A DNA stretch of 32,710 bases. It comes from Chloroflexota bacterium. Lineage in GTDB: Bacteria; Chloroflexota; Dehalococcoidia; Lucifugimonadales; UBA3495. A program made the translations under genes and the position numbers. Positions 15,656-22,588 of the stretch are shown in pieces. Under the pieces are notes generated by a model. That model was given only the letters and a program-made list of their open reading frames with translations. It was not told the DNA's origin and made no database searches. The stretch is from contig JAPPCX010000023.1 in assembly GCA_028875655.1 (NCBI GenBank), positions 1 through 32,710 on the forward strand. Direction: 5' to 3'. Position 1 is the first letter of the stretch. The number at the start of each line of letters is the position of its first letter.

Positions 15656-16225
15656 TCAGAATTCAATCCCCGGTTGTGCCTTGATACCGGCGTCATAGGG
15701 ATGCTTGACCACGTTCATCTCGGTGACCAGATCGGCGTACTCCACCAGGGCTTCGGGAGCATGGCGGCCTGTGATGATGACGTGCTGCATCTCAGGACGG
15801 GCTTTGAGGGCGTCAATCACGTCCTCAACGGGCAGCCAGCCGTAGTGCATGGGGTAGGTGAACTCGTCCAGGATCACTAGGTCGTGTTCGCCGGAAGCGA
15901 TTACTTCCTTGGCGTCTTCCCACAGGGCGCGGGCCAGATCGGCGCTGGCTTCCAGATCCTGGGATCGCCAGGTGAAACCGTCGCCCATGGCGCGCACGGT
16001 CACGCCCATTTTTTCGGCGGCGCGCTGCTCGCCGAAGTTGGCAGTGGTGTGCTTGATGAACTGGAGCATGATCACCTTCATGTCCCGGCCCCAGGACCGC
16101 ATGAGCACTCCCATGGCGGCGGTGGTTTTGCCCTTGCCGTTGCCGGTGTTGACGATTACCAGCCCCTTGTTGATGCGAGGGCCGCGCACGGACTGGGGGC
16201 CGTGGCGAGTTTCTTGCGTTGTCAT
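15656..16225 (-). CDS. cobO: Cob(I)yrinic acid a,c-diamide adenosyltransferase (CobA/CobO type)
   Basis: 189 residues. The P-loop is [13 protein letters not shown] (residues 27-39), followed by [33 protein letters not shown] and [22 protein letters not shown], all diagnostic of the CobA/CobO family. It transfers the adenosyl group from ATP to the cobalt of corrinoids. The ATG at 16225 has AGGAG 8 bases upstream, 25 bases after the cobB stop. The N-terminus carries the short basic extension usual for aerobic-type CobO. Confidence 0.95.
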   Translation of the reverse strand: MTTQETRHGPQSVRGPRINKGLVIVNTGNGKGKTTAAMGVLMRSWGRDMKVIMLQFIKHTTANFGEQRAAEKMGVTVRAMGDGFTWRSQDLEASADLARALWEDAKEVIASGEHDLVILDEFTYPMHYGWLPVEDVIDALKARPEMQHVIITGRHAPEALVEYADLVTEMNVVKHPYDAGIKAQPGIEF

Positions 16226-16250
16226 TTGGAGGTCTCCTTATGCGAGGAAA

Positions 16251-17624
16251 TCATCCGCCGGATGTGGCGGCGCAGGTATCAACGAAGCGGCGGGCAAGGC
16301 CGGGCCGACTGCCCAGGTGGACGTGGATGTAGGAGGCCCAAACGCTCCCTTGTCTGAACCCTTCAGGTCGGCCGGCCTGGTTGACCACGCGGTAGGCGGC
16401 GGATTCTTCGCCGGGCGGATTCTGGAGCACCGACCAATGAAACTCATGGCCACGCACCTGCTCGCCGGCGCGGAGTAATGGCCCCTCGGCGCAGGCTTCC
16501 ACCTCACGGTAGCCGAGATGCAGTCGCCTGCCTTCCATGGATGACACCACGGGGATCGCGCCCACCATGGGGAACTGCCGGCCGTCCAGATCCGAAAGGC
16601 TTTTGCCCAGGTACATGAGGCCGCCGCACTCGCCGTACACCGGCAAGCCGCGCTGGATCGCGGACCGGATGGAAGGGAGCATGCCATCGTTGCGGGAAAG
16701 GTCCTCCGCGAACAGCTCGGGAAAACCGCCGCCCAGGTAAACGCCGCTCACGCCGTCAGGCAGGCCCGAGTCATCAAGCGGCGAGAACGGAATTACCTCG
16801 GCGCCCCAGGCCGAAAGCAGGTCCAGCGAGTCCTGGTAATAGAACGAAAAGGCGCGATCCCGTGCCACGGCGATGGCGGCGCGGGCCGGCTGACGTTCAT
16901 CGGGGAACACCTGCGAACCGGTATTGGACGGTCGGCCGGCGGTTTTGGCGATGCGGACGATGGCGTCAAGGTCAATGGTCTGCTCGATCTGGGCGTTGAG
17001 CGCGTCGTACCATTCGCTGAGCACCGTGCCCTCGACGGTGGGTATCAGGCCGAGATGGCGCTCCGGCTGAATCAGGTCATCGCGGCGGGGCAGCCAGCCG
17101 ACCACGGGCAGGCCGGTGGTGGCTTCAATCTGCGGCTGGCAGAATTCCAGGTGCCGCTCGCTGCCGACGCCGTTGAGAATCACGCCTGCGATGCGTAGGT
17201 CGGGGTCGAACTGCTGATAGCCCAACACTTCGGCGGCCACGCTGCGGGCGACCTTGCCGGCGTCGGCTATGAGAATTACGGGGGCGTCCAGCAGCTTGGC
17301 AAGCTCGGCGGTGGAGCCGTCTTCGTCAAGGGAAGAATGGCCGTCGAAGACACCCATGACACCCTCAACGACGGCGATGTCTGCTGCGCCGGCCGCGCGG
17401 TGGAATAGCTCAGCAGCGACGGGATGGGGGAGCAGCCAGGTGTCCAGGTTGCGGGAAGGCACGCCGCACGCGATAGTGTGATACGTGGGATCAATGTAAT
17501 CGGGGCCCGCCTTGAAAGGCTGCACGCGCAAGCCCCGGCGGGACAGCGCTCCCATGACGCCGCTGGCGATGGTGGTTTTGCCGACCCCTGAGCGCACGCC
17601 GGCGATGACGATAGCGGAGGTCAT
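16251..17624 (-). CDS. cobB: Cobyrinate a,c-diamide synthase
   Basis: 457 residues. The N-terminal dethiobiotin-synthetase-like ATPase has the Walker A AGVRSGVGKTT (8-18), then KAGPDYIDPTYH and GVMGVFDG. The C-terminal class I glutamine amidotransferase domain has YLGGGFPELFAEDL and the nucleophile Cys333 in PVYGECGGLMYLG, with the histidine in SYIHVHLGS near the end. It amidates the a and c carboxylates of cobyrinic acid using glutamine and ATP. The ATG at 17624 lies one base after the stop of the upstream unknown gene, so the two are tightly coupled. This family is named CbiA in anaerobic pathways. Confidence 0.94.
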   Translation of the reverse strand: MTSAIVIAGVRSGVGKTTIASGVMGALSRRGLRVQPFKAGPDYIDPTYHTIACGVPSRNLDTWLLPHPVAAELFHRAAGAADIAVVEGVMGVFDGHSSLDEDGSTAELAKLLDAPVILIADAGKVARSVAAEVLGYQQFDPDLRIAGVILNGVGSERHLEFCQPQIEATTGLPVVGWLPRRDDLIQPERHLGLIPTVEGTVLSEWYDALNAQIEQTIDLDAIVRIAKTAGRPSNTGSQVFPDERQPARAAIAVARDRAFSFYYQDSLDLLSAWGAEVIPFSPLDDSGLPDGVSGVYLGGGFPELFAEDLSRNDGMLPSIRSAIQRGLPVYGECGGLMYLGKSLSDLDGRQFPMVGAIPVVSSMEGRRLHLGYREVEACAEGPLLRAGEQVRGHEFHWSVLQNPPGEESAAYRVVNQAGRPEGFRQGSVWASYIHVHLGSRPGLARRFVDTCAATSGG

Positions 17625-17625
17625 G

Positions 17626-18075
17626 CTACGGGTGGTCGCCGGATGCGCCGAATTCGTTGGCGGAAAGGGCGATTTTGTCGGGATATTTGTCCAGCAGAGC
17701 CATGAAGAACTCGTGGCGAGGCGGGTTGGTGGCGTCGATGTCGGACTTGCGCAGGTAGATCCGCATGGCGGGGTTTCCGTCGCCGTCGCGCATCCACAGC
17801 TGGTACGACGGTAGCCCCTGGTCGTTGGTGGTATGGATAAATTCGGCCTCGCGGATCTTGGACATGTCCAGGTGCATGTGAGTACCGCCGGGTGCCATCA
17901 GCGTGACGATGCGGCCGTCCGGGGTGAACCGGAGATCGTCGAAGTCCATGTACACCTCGGCGGAAGCGGCGGTGCTTTCCAGCATCACCACGACCTCGTT
18001 GAAGCCGATTCCATCGGCGCCGTCTCGACATTCTTCAAGTATGTTCCGGAGGGTGGAAACGGTGCTTTCGGGCAT
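17626..18075 (-). CDS. Unknown protein, first gene of the B12 riboswitch operon
   Basis: 149 residues, soluble, with no signal peptide. The ATG at 18075 (MPESTVSTLRN) has AGGAG 9 bases upstream; an in-frame ATG at 18321 would lie inside the riboswitch leader and is rejected. The sequence alternates strands and short helices: NEVVVMLESTAASAEVYMDF, then GRIVTLMAPGGTHMHLDMSK, then a SYQLWMRDGDGNPAMRIYL strand pair and a closing FFMALLDKY helix. The C-terminal half faintly resembles the heme-handling HutX/ChuX fold, but this is only a hunch. Position between the riboswitch and cobB, with a one-base gap, argues for a job in corrinoid or cobalt handling. I do not recognise the family. Confidence 0.75.
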   Translation of the reverse strand: MPESTVSTLRNILEECRDGADGIGFNEVVVMLESTAASAEVYMDFDDLRFTPDGRIVTLMAPGGTHMHLDMSKIREAEFIHTTNDQGLPSYQLWMRDGDGNPAMRIYLRKSDIDATNPPRHEFFMALLDKYPDKIALSANEFGASGDHP

Positions 18076-18247
18076 GGGCGGCGCTCCTGATTGGGCGTGG
18101 AGAGTAACAACGCGGGCGGTCGGACGGATTATAACAGCGGCGGCGAGGGGCCGGGCGAACCGGTGGCGAATGGAATGCGCGCCCCGACAGCTCGGAGGAG
18201 GAGGAGACCGACCCGTCGGAGCGGCGCAAGGAAAGTGCTGACCTGGG

Positions 18248-18282
18248 AAAAATAAAACCCGGCTGCACTTGTACAGTCGGGT
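18248..18282 (-). terminator. Rho-independent terminator of the cobalamin riboswitch
   Basis: On the minus strand CCCGACTG and CAGCCGGG form a stem with one mismatch around an 8-base loop, followed by TTTTATTTTT. It lies between the aptamer and the first gene. Its 3' arm is also complementary to leader segments at 18321-18330 and 18352-18360, which can form an antiterminator. Confidence 0.88.
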
Positions 18283-18365
18283 AACGATGGCGGGTCGGCT
18301 TTCGAGGGGAGCCCCAGGCACAGCCGGGTTCGTCCGCCCACTCGTTCCACGAAGTGCAGCTGGAA

Positions 18366-18600
18366 CACACCCGCTGGCAGGCCTCCTGGCTGATGGCTGT
18401 AGCGACGCGCCTCCGCCTTCCCATCCGCTTGATAACGAACAGTGGCTGGAACCGGGGACTGGAGATCAATCCCGGTTGGAGGGCGTCTCGCCAATTACAG
18501 TGGCGGGACCGCACCGGATTTGCACCGGATTTCCTTTTCAGCTCGCCTTACGCCGCACTGTCGCAGCGACGGACGAGCCACCGGCGGGAGTTGGTGGATT
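18366..18600 (-). promoter_or_regulatory. Cobalamin (AdoCbl) riboswitch
   Basis: Read on the minus strand, the leader contains AAAGGAAATCCGGTGCAAAT, then GGTGCGGTCCC and the B12 box GCCACTG (18504-18498). Further on are GGGAAGGCGGAGGCG, GCCATCAGCCAGGAGGCCTG and CC. These are the conserved core blocks of the cobalamin riboswitch. It heads the B12 biosynthesis operon and is followed by an intrinsic terminator. High B12 is therefore expected to terminate transcription before the first gene. The boundaries are approximate, especially the 5' edge. Confidence 0.95.
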
Positions 18601-18617
18601 CAATTGTTAACGCCTAG

Positions 18618-18646
18618 ACGTTAGCAACATTCCGACCCTTTGTCAA
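18618..18646 (-). promoter_or_regulatory. Predicted promoter of the B12 operon
   Basis: Minus-strand TTGACA (18646-18641), a 17-base spacer and TAACGT (18623-18618). The predicted start of transcription, about 18611, falls just before the riboswitch. The -10 is weak, the -35 perfect. Confidence 0.5.
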
Positions 18647-18647
18647 C

Positions 18648-18666
18648 TTGACGCTGTGAGCGTCAA
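18648..18666. promoter_or_regulatory. Inverted repeat, possible operator
   Basis: TTGACGCT-GTG-AGCGTCAA is a perfect 8-base inverted repeat covering the -35 of the rightward promoter. It starts one base from the -35 of the leftward B12 promoter. This is the size and placement of a dimeric regulator site; the regulator is unknown. Confidence 0.5.
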
Positions 18667-18677
18667 TCGGGTACATT
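18648..18677 (+). promoter_or_regulatory. Predicted promoter for the ferritin-like gene pair
   Basis: TTGACG (18648-18653), an 18-base spacer and TACATT (18672-18677), 40 bases upstream of the ATG at 18718. A TATACT hexamer at 18683-18688 is an alternative -10. It is back to back with the B12 operon promoter. Confidence 0.45.
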
Positions 18678-18717
18678 GCGCCTATACTCCGTACATTAGG
18701 GAACGGGAGGCAGAAAC

Positions 18718-19812
18718 ATGACGATATTGCAGGATCGCCCCACCGCCGAGATGGAAGAGGCGGTCCACAACGGTTTCGACCTTTCGTGGCTGCAACAGTT
18801 GAAGCAGCAGATTCCCGGCGCCGCCGAAGAATTGGCGAACGACCCGACCCTGGCCGAGCACACGCCGGAGTTGCTGGACGAATCGCCCAACCAGACCCAG
18901 CGCACCCGGGGCGCATTGCCGCGCCAGGGCGTTCCTCAGTATGCGGCCTACACCTTCCGCGACAAGAAGGAAGTTTGGGGATACAACCTGACCAAGCTGT
19001 ACCAGGAGGCCGTTTCCCGCCAGTGGTCATCAGCGACCGACATCCCGTGGGACACCCTGCGCCCCCTGCCCGATGACGTCGAAGCCGCCCAGTGCCAGCT
19101 GGCAACCTTCTTCGCCCAGGTGGAGTTCGTAGCGGCGGACGTGCCGGGACGTTTCATCGCGCAGATGTCTCCCGACTACCACGAAGTGCGCATGTTCCTG
19201 CTCACCCAGGTGATGGACGAATCGCGGCACATGGAGGTATTCCGCAAGCGGGCGCTGGCCAACGGCGGCGGACTCATGCGGATGATCGACTCGGTCAGCG
19301 ACGTCACCGGCGGCAGCACCGACAACGCGCGGGAATTCACCGAAATGTCCAGCCGCTTGCACATCGTCGGCGAAGGCAACGTGCTCACCCTGTTCCGCCT
19401 CGGCGAATTGATGGCGTACAATGACGCTGAGAAAGCCATCTACCGCCGCGCCGCCCAGGACGAGGCGCGCCACGTCGCTTTCGGCGTCCTCCACGCTCGC
19501 TACATGAACGAATGCACGCCTGAGCGCCGCGAAGAAATCCACGCCTACCTCGACGAAGCCGAGGACCGTCAGGCCACCGGCAACGGCGGGGAGAACCCGG
19601 CGGCCCGCAGCGCCAACCTGACCGCCGACTCGCTGGCCATCCTCCTGGGTGGCGGCGCCGACAAAGCCGACGAAGGCAAGAAGATCCTTGCTGCCATCCG
19701 CCAACGGCAGGTCAAGGAATACTTCCAGCGACTGAAGTCCTGCGGCTTTGACGACCGCATTGAGAACGGTCGCGTCAACCCGGCCCTGCTGGAGGTTTAC
19801 AAGGCGGCGTAA
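18718..19812 (+). CDS. Ferritin-like diiron protein with complete ligand set
   Basis: 364 residues. A four-helix diiron core is visible, with carboxylate and histidine ligands E136 (AQVEFVAAD), E168-x2-H171 (MDESRH), E219 (VGEGN) and E249-x2-H252 (QDEARH). This is the pattern of the R2/BMM/AurF-like ferritin superfamily, so an O2-activating di-iron oxygenase or oxidase is expected. No radical-site tyrosine or RNR context supports calling it ribonucleotide reductase. The ATG at 18718 has GGGAGG 7 bases upstream. A catalytically incomplete paralogue follows. It is transcribed away from the B12 operon with a shared control region. The substrate is unknown. Confidence 0.85.
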   Translation: MTILQDRPTAEMEEAVHNGFDLSWLQQLKQQIPGAAEELANDPTLAEHTPELLDESPNQTQRTRGALPRQGVPQYAAYTFRDKKEVWGYNLTKLYQEAVSRQWSSATDIPWDTLRPLPDDVEAAQCQLATFFAQVEFVAADVPGRFIAQMSPDYHEVRMFLLTQVMDESRHMEVFRKRALANGGGLMRMIDSVSDVTGGSTDNAREFTEMSSRLHIVGEGNVLTLFRLGELMAYNDAEKAIYRRAAQDEARHVAFGVLHARYMNECTPERREEIHAYLDEAEDRQATGNGGENPAARSANLTADSLAILLGGGADKADEGKKILAAIRQRQVKEYFQRLKSCGFDDRIENGRVNPALLEVYKAA

Positions 19813-19844
19813 TCCGGCCTGCGATCAGTATCAGCAATCCCAAT

Positions 19845-19871
19845 GGCCCGCCGCCTCCAAGTCGGCGGGCC
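19845..19871 (+). terminator. Terminator-like hairpin between the two ferritin-like genes
   Basis: GGCCCGCCG (19845-19853) and CGGCGGGCC (19863-19871) form a perfect 9-bp stem followed by GTTTCG. The T-run is short, so partial termination or mRNA stabilisation that sets the ratio of the two proteins is more likely than a full stop. Confidence 0.5.
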
Positions 19872-19891
19872 GTTTCGCTACGGTGAGCATC

Positions 19892-21088
19892 ATGACGACT
19901 CAAAACGACGGCCAGAACCTCAACGGCGCGCCCACGGACGACAGCGACCCCACCGGCCACTACCGTTCCTCGGCTGCTGAGCGCGTGCAACAGAACGTCG
20001 TAGAGAGCGACGGCTCCCCCCAGCCGGCTGAAACCGCCTCAGACGTCCAGCCGGAGGAAGAAACCGTCCAGTCGCCAACCGAACGGTTCCCGTGGATGAA
20101 GGACACCCGCCAGTGGGGTGCGCGCGCTCCCTTGACCCCGCACGGGCTCACCGTCGAATCAATAGCCACCGGCGTGTACGGCGAAATACCCGACGAGAGC
20201 CGCGAGATGACCCGGATGCCGCGCGGGTCGTTCGCCACGCCGGGAATACCTCGCCTCGACAACTACTCCGTGAACCGCAAGGACGAGCTGTGGTCGGACA
20301 ACGCGGCAACTCTTTACGAAGAAGCGATCCAACGGCGCTGGAACGCCATGCAGGACATCGCGTGGGACGAACTCCCAACGCTGACCGAGGAGTTGGAACT
20401 GGCCTGGTGCCAGCTGTGCACCGAGCTGGGGCAGCACGCCACCGCCGAGATTGACACCATCGGTCAATGGCTCCACCGCATGAACTACGCCTACATCGAG
20501 CCGAAGATGTTTCTGGCGACCCAGGAGTTCGACTCGGCGCGGCACTTCGAGACGATGCGACACCGGGCGCTGTGCAACGGCGGCGCGTTGGGCCTCGAAT
20601 CCCCGGGCCTGATGAGCCGCAGGATGCTGGAGACGCGGGCGGGTTGGCCGGAAGTCTCCGTGTCGCTGTACATTGCCAGGGGCACGCTGACGCTACTGCT
20701 GTACCGGTTCGGGATGCACTATGCGACCAACCCGGTTGACCGGCGGATATTCGGCCTGTGCTTGCAGGACAAGGCTCGCCACATGGCCTACGGGTTGGGA
20801 ATGTTGAAGCTGACGGTGGCAGTCAAAGGTGTGGATTTCGGCGTCTCCCTGCGCCGCATCCTGGGCTCCATCGAAAAGGACATGGCCGGCGAGCTGAAAG
20901 ACCCGGTGCTCTGGGAGGCGCTGGCGATAATCGCCGGCGGGTCGGTGCGACGGATGGCGGAAGGAAAATCCGCTGTGGATCGGCTGCGCTCGGAATACGT
21001 GCGTCAGTACGTGAAGCGGTTGCAGTACACGGGCATTGACAAGCAGGAAAGCGCGTTGCATCCCGACCTGGCGGCGGTCCTGCAGTAA
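19892..21088 (+). CDS. Ferritin-like paralogue lacking all four carboxylate metal ligands
   Basis: 398 residues, starting at the ATG at 19892 (MTTQNDGQNLNG). An acidic, low-complexity N-terminal stretch of about 65 residues precedes a ferritin-like core. The core aligns without gaps to the upstream protein around the metal site: CQLCTELGQH-A183, EFD-S215-AR-H218, IAR-G264, and QD-K294-AR-H297. Both histidines are kept, but each Glu ligand has become Ala, Ser, Gly or Lys. The other core residues are well kept (KMFLATQ, RHRALCNGG, YRFG), so the fold is under selection. This resembles the inert beta subunits of bacterial multicomponent monooxygenases and PaaC next to PaaA. A structural partner of the upstream enzyme is the simplest reading. 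Confidence 0.84.
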   Translation: MTTQNDGQNLNGAPTDDSDPTGHYRSSAAERVQQNVVESDGSPQPAETASDVQPEEETVQSPTERFPWMKDTRQWGARAPLTPHGLTVESIATGVYGEIPDESREMTRMPRGSFATPGIPRLDNYSVNRKDELWSDNAATLYEEAIQRRWNAMQDIAWDELPTLTEELELAWCQLCTELGQHATAEIDTIGQWLHRMNYAYIEPKMFLATQEFDSARHFETMRHRALCNGGALGLESPGLMSRRMLETRAGWPEVSVSLYIARGTLTLLLYRFGMHYATNPVDRRIFGLCLQDKARHMAYGLGMLKLTVAVKGVDFGVSLRRILGSIEKDMAGELKDPVLWEALAIIAGGSVRRMAEGKSAVDRLRSEYVRQYVKRLQYTGIDKQESALHPDLAAVLQ

Positions 21089-21092
21089 TTCG

Positions 21093-21788
21093 TTGCTGAT
21101 CTCATCCGCCAATCTGCTGCCCGACGACGTTCCCGCCTTCATCCGGTTGGCCGTGCTGTGCGCCATCTCGGCGGGCGTGGCTATATGGGTCAGCGGGTGG
21201 TTCCAATCGGTGGCCGCGACGGTGTTCGGAGACCCGGCGCCCAGAGCCCAGGGCCGGCTGTACGGCAACCCGTTACGGCACCTGGACCCGGTTGGCATCG
21301 CAGTAGCGACGGTGTCCGGGCTGGGTTGGGGTCGGCCAATTCCCGGCCCGCCGGGACGACAGGGTCGTTGGCCGTCGGTGGCGATAGCGGCTGCTGGACC
21401 CCTGGGCAACCTGAGCGTTGCGTTCGTCCTTGCCGCCCCGGTGAAGGCGGGCTGGCTATCGTGGGCTATCCCGTCGCCGGACAGCCTCACGCTGGTGATG
21501 ACGGGAGGGTTGCGGGCAGGAATCTCCGACGTCGTCGGACTGCTCATCATCTACAACCTGCTGCACGCCGTGTTCCAACTGCTCCCGCTTTCCCCACTGT
21601 CCGGATACCGGGTCCTCGCCGTGTTTTTGCCGGACGGCGCAGCGGAAACGCACCAGAGGTTTCAGCGATTCGCGCCGATCCTGCTGGTGGCGCTGATTGC
21701 GGCTGACTTTGTGCTGAGGCCGGCAATCCTCTGGTCAACTATCCTTCCCGCCGCCCAGTGGCTCGCCGGATTGGCTACGGGATTCTGA
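21093..21788 (+). CDS. Site-2 protease (M50) homologue without catalytic motifs
   Basis: About 231 residues from a TTG at 21093; an ATG at 21036 would overlap the previous gene by 53 bases, so the start is uncertain. Several hydrophobic segments are present. The family landmarks FGDPAPRAQGRLYGNPLRHLDPVG, AAAGPLGNLSVAFV and YNLLHAVFQLLPLSPLSGYRVL place it with YwhC-like M50 intramembrane proteases. The zinc site is missing: the position of HExxH before the GDP motif reads SGWFQ, and the third ligand Asp of PPLDG is Ser in SPLSG. It is therefore probably a non-proteolytic membrane binding protein. It directly follows the ligand-less ferritin gene and may share its transcript. It ends 5 bases from the convergent reductase gene. 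Confidence 0.75.
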   Translation: MLISSANLLPDDVPAFIRLAVLCAISAGVAIWVSGWFQSVAATVFGDPAPRAQGRLYGNPLRHLDPVGIAVATVSGLGWGRPIPGPPGRQGRWPSVAIAAAGPLGNLSVAFVLAAPVKAGWLSWAIPSPDSLTLVMTGGLRAGISDVVGLLIIYNLLHAVFQLLPLSPLSGYRVLAVFLPDGAAETHQRFQRFAPILLVALIAADFVLRPAILWSTILPAAQWLAGLATGF

Positions 21789-21793
21789 TCGGA

Positions 21794-22588
21794 TCAGGAA
21801 GTAGGTCCGAAACGCTCGGTTCTGATGGAGGGTTCGGGTATGCCGACCGCAAGCAAAGCATCGGCGGCGGTTTCGACAAATCCGGTTGGGCCGCATACGT
21901 AACACAACGGGGTGACGACATCGCCGTTGAGTGTCGCCAATTCGGCAAGGCACTCCTGCAGCATGGCAGGGTCGATGCGGCGGCTGTATCCTACCCATCC
22001 AGCCGGCTGCTGGCGAGTGAGCGTATAGCTCACCCGAACTGACGGGTTGCCCTGGGGCAGCGCATCAAGCCATGCTCGGTAGATTATGTCGTCCGATGTC
22101 CGAACGGAGTACAAGAGCAACGCTGGTACTGCCCCTGCTATGGCCTCACGGTGCGCCAGAATCGAGCGCAGCGGGACGATTCCGGAGCCGCCAGCGACGA
22201 GGAGCAACGGCCCGCCCATTTCCGCCGTCCACGTGAACGGCCCTCCAATGGGGCCGCGCACTTCCAGCACATCCCCGGGCTGCACTACCTCGTGGAAGTA
22301 CGGCGAAACCTCGCCGTCAGGAATCAACTCTACGGTAAGGTCAATGGTCCCGGTCGGGCCGGATGGAGGCGACGCCACCGAATAGGAACGCTGGGCCTGG
22401 TAACCATCGGGCGCGGTGAGGCGAACATCGTAGTGCTGGCCGGCTGTGAAGGGACGCGGCTTGGCCAGTCGCAGGGTGAAAGTCCGTGCCCGGTAGGTCT
22501 CGACGACTACCCGCTCCACGACAGCGGATTGCCAAGGCGTAGGGGCGGGTCTTGTGCCCGCACCCCCAGGTTCAGAGTGCGCGGGCAT
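21794..22588 (-). CDS. FNR-like flavin oxidoreductase without iron-sulfur domain
   Basis: 264 residues. The FAD-binding motif is RSYSVASPPSG, the NAD(P)H domain starts at LLLVAGGSGIVPLRSIL, and CYVCGPTGFVETAADAL is the usual C-terminal motif. The chain ends with RTERFGPT and lacks the plant-type 2Fe-2S domain found in many relatives. The ATG at 22588 directly abuts the stop of the molybdopterin oxidoreductase gene, so the two are translationally coupled. It most likely exchanges electrons between NAD(P)H and the molybdoenzyme. The direction of electron flow is unknown. It lies convergent to the M50-like gene. Confidence 0.9.
   Translation of the reverse strand: MPAHSEPGGAGTRPAPTPWQSAVVERVVVETYRARTFTLRLAKPRPFTAGQHYDVRLTAPDGYQAQRSYSVASPPSGPTGTIDLTVELIPDGEVSPYFHEVVQPGDVLEVRGPIGGPFTWTAEMGGPLLLVAGGSGIVPLRSILAHREAIAGAVPALLLYSVRTSDDIIYRAWLDALPQGNPSVRVSYTLTRQQPAGWVGYSRRIDPAMLQECLAELATLNGDVVTPLCYVCGPTGFVETAADALLAVGIPEPSIRTERFGPTS

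Noticed and set aside
18076-18321. N-terminal extension of the first B12-operon gene into the leader
   Set aside because: The extra codons would lie across the riboswitch terminator and translate into an unlikely Pro/Arg-rich peptide. The internal ATG at 18075 has a good ribosome site.
18718-19812. Ribonucleotide reductase small subunit under B12 control
   Set aside because: The diiron ligand pattern is shared by many ferritin-like enzymes. No nrdA-type gene is adjacent and the sequence does not show R2-specific motifs.
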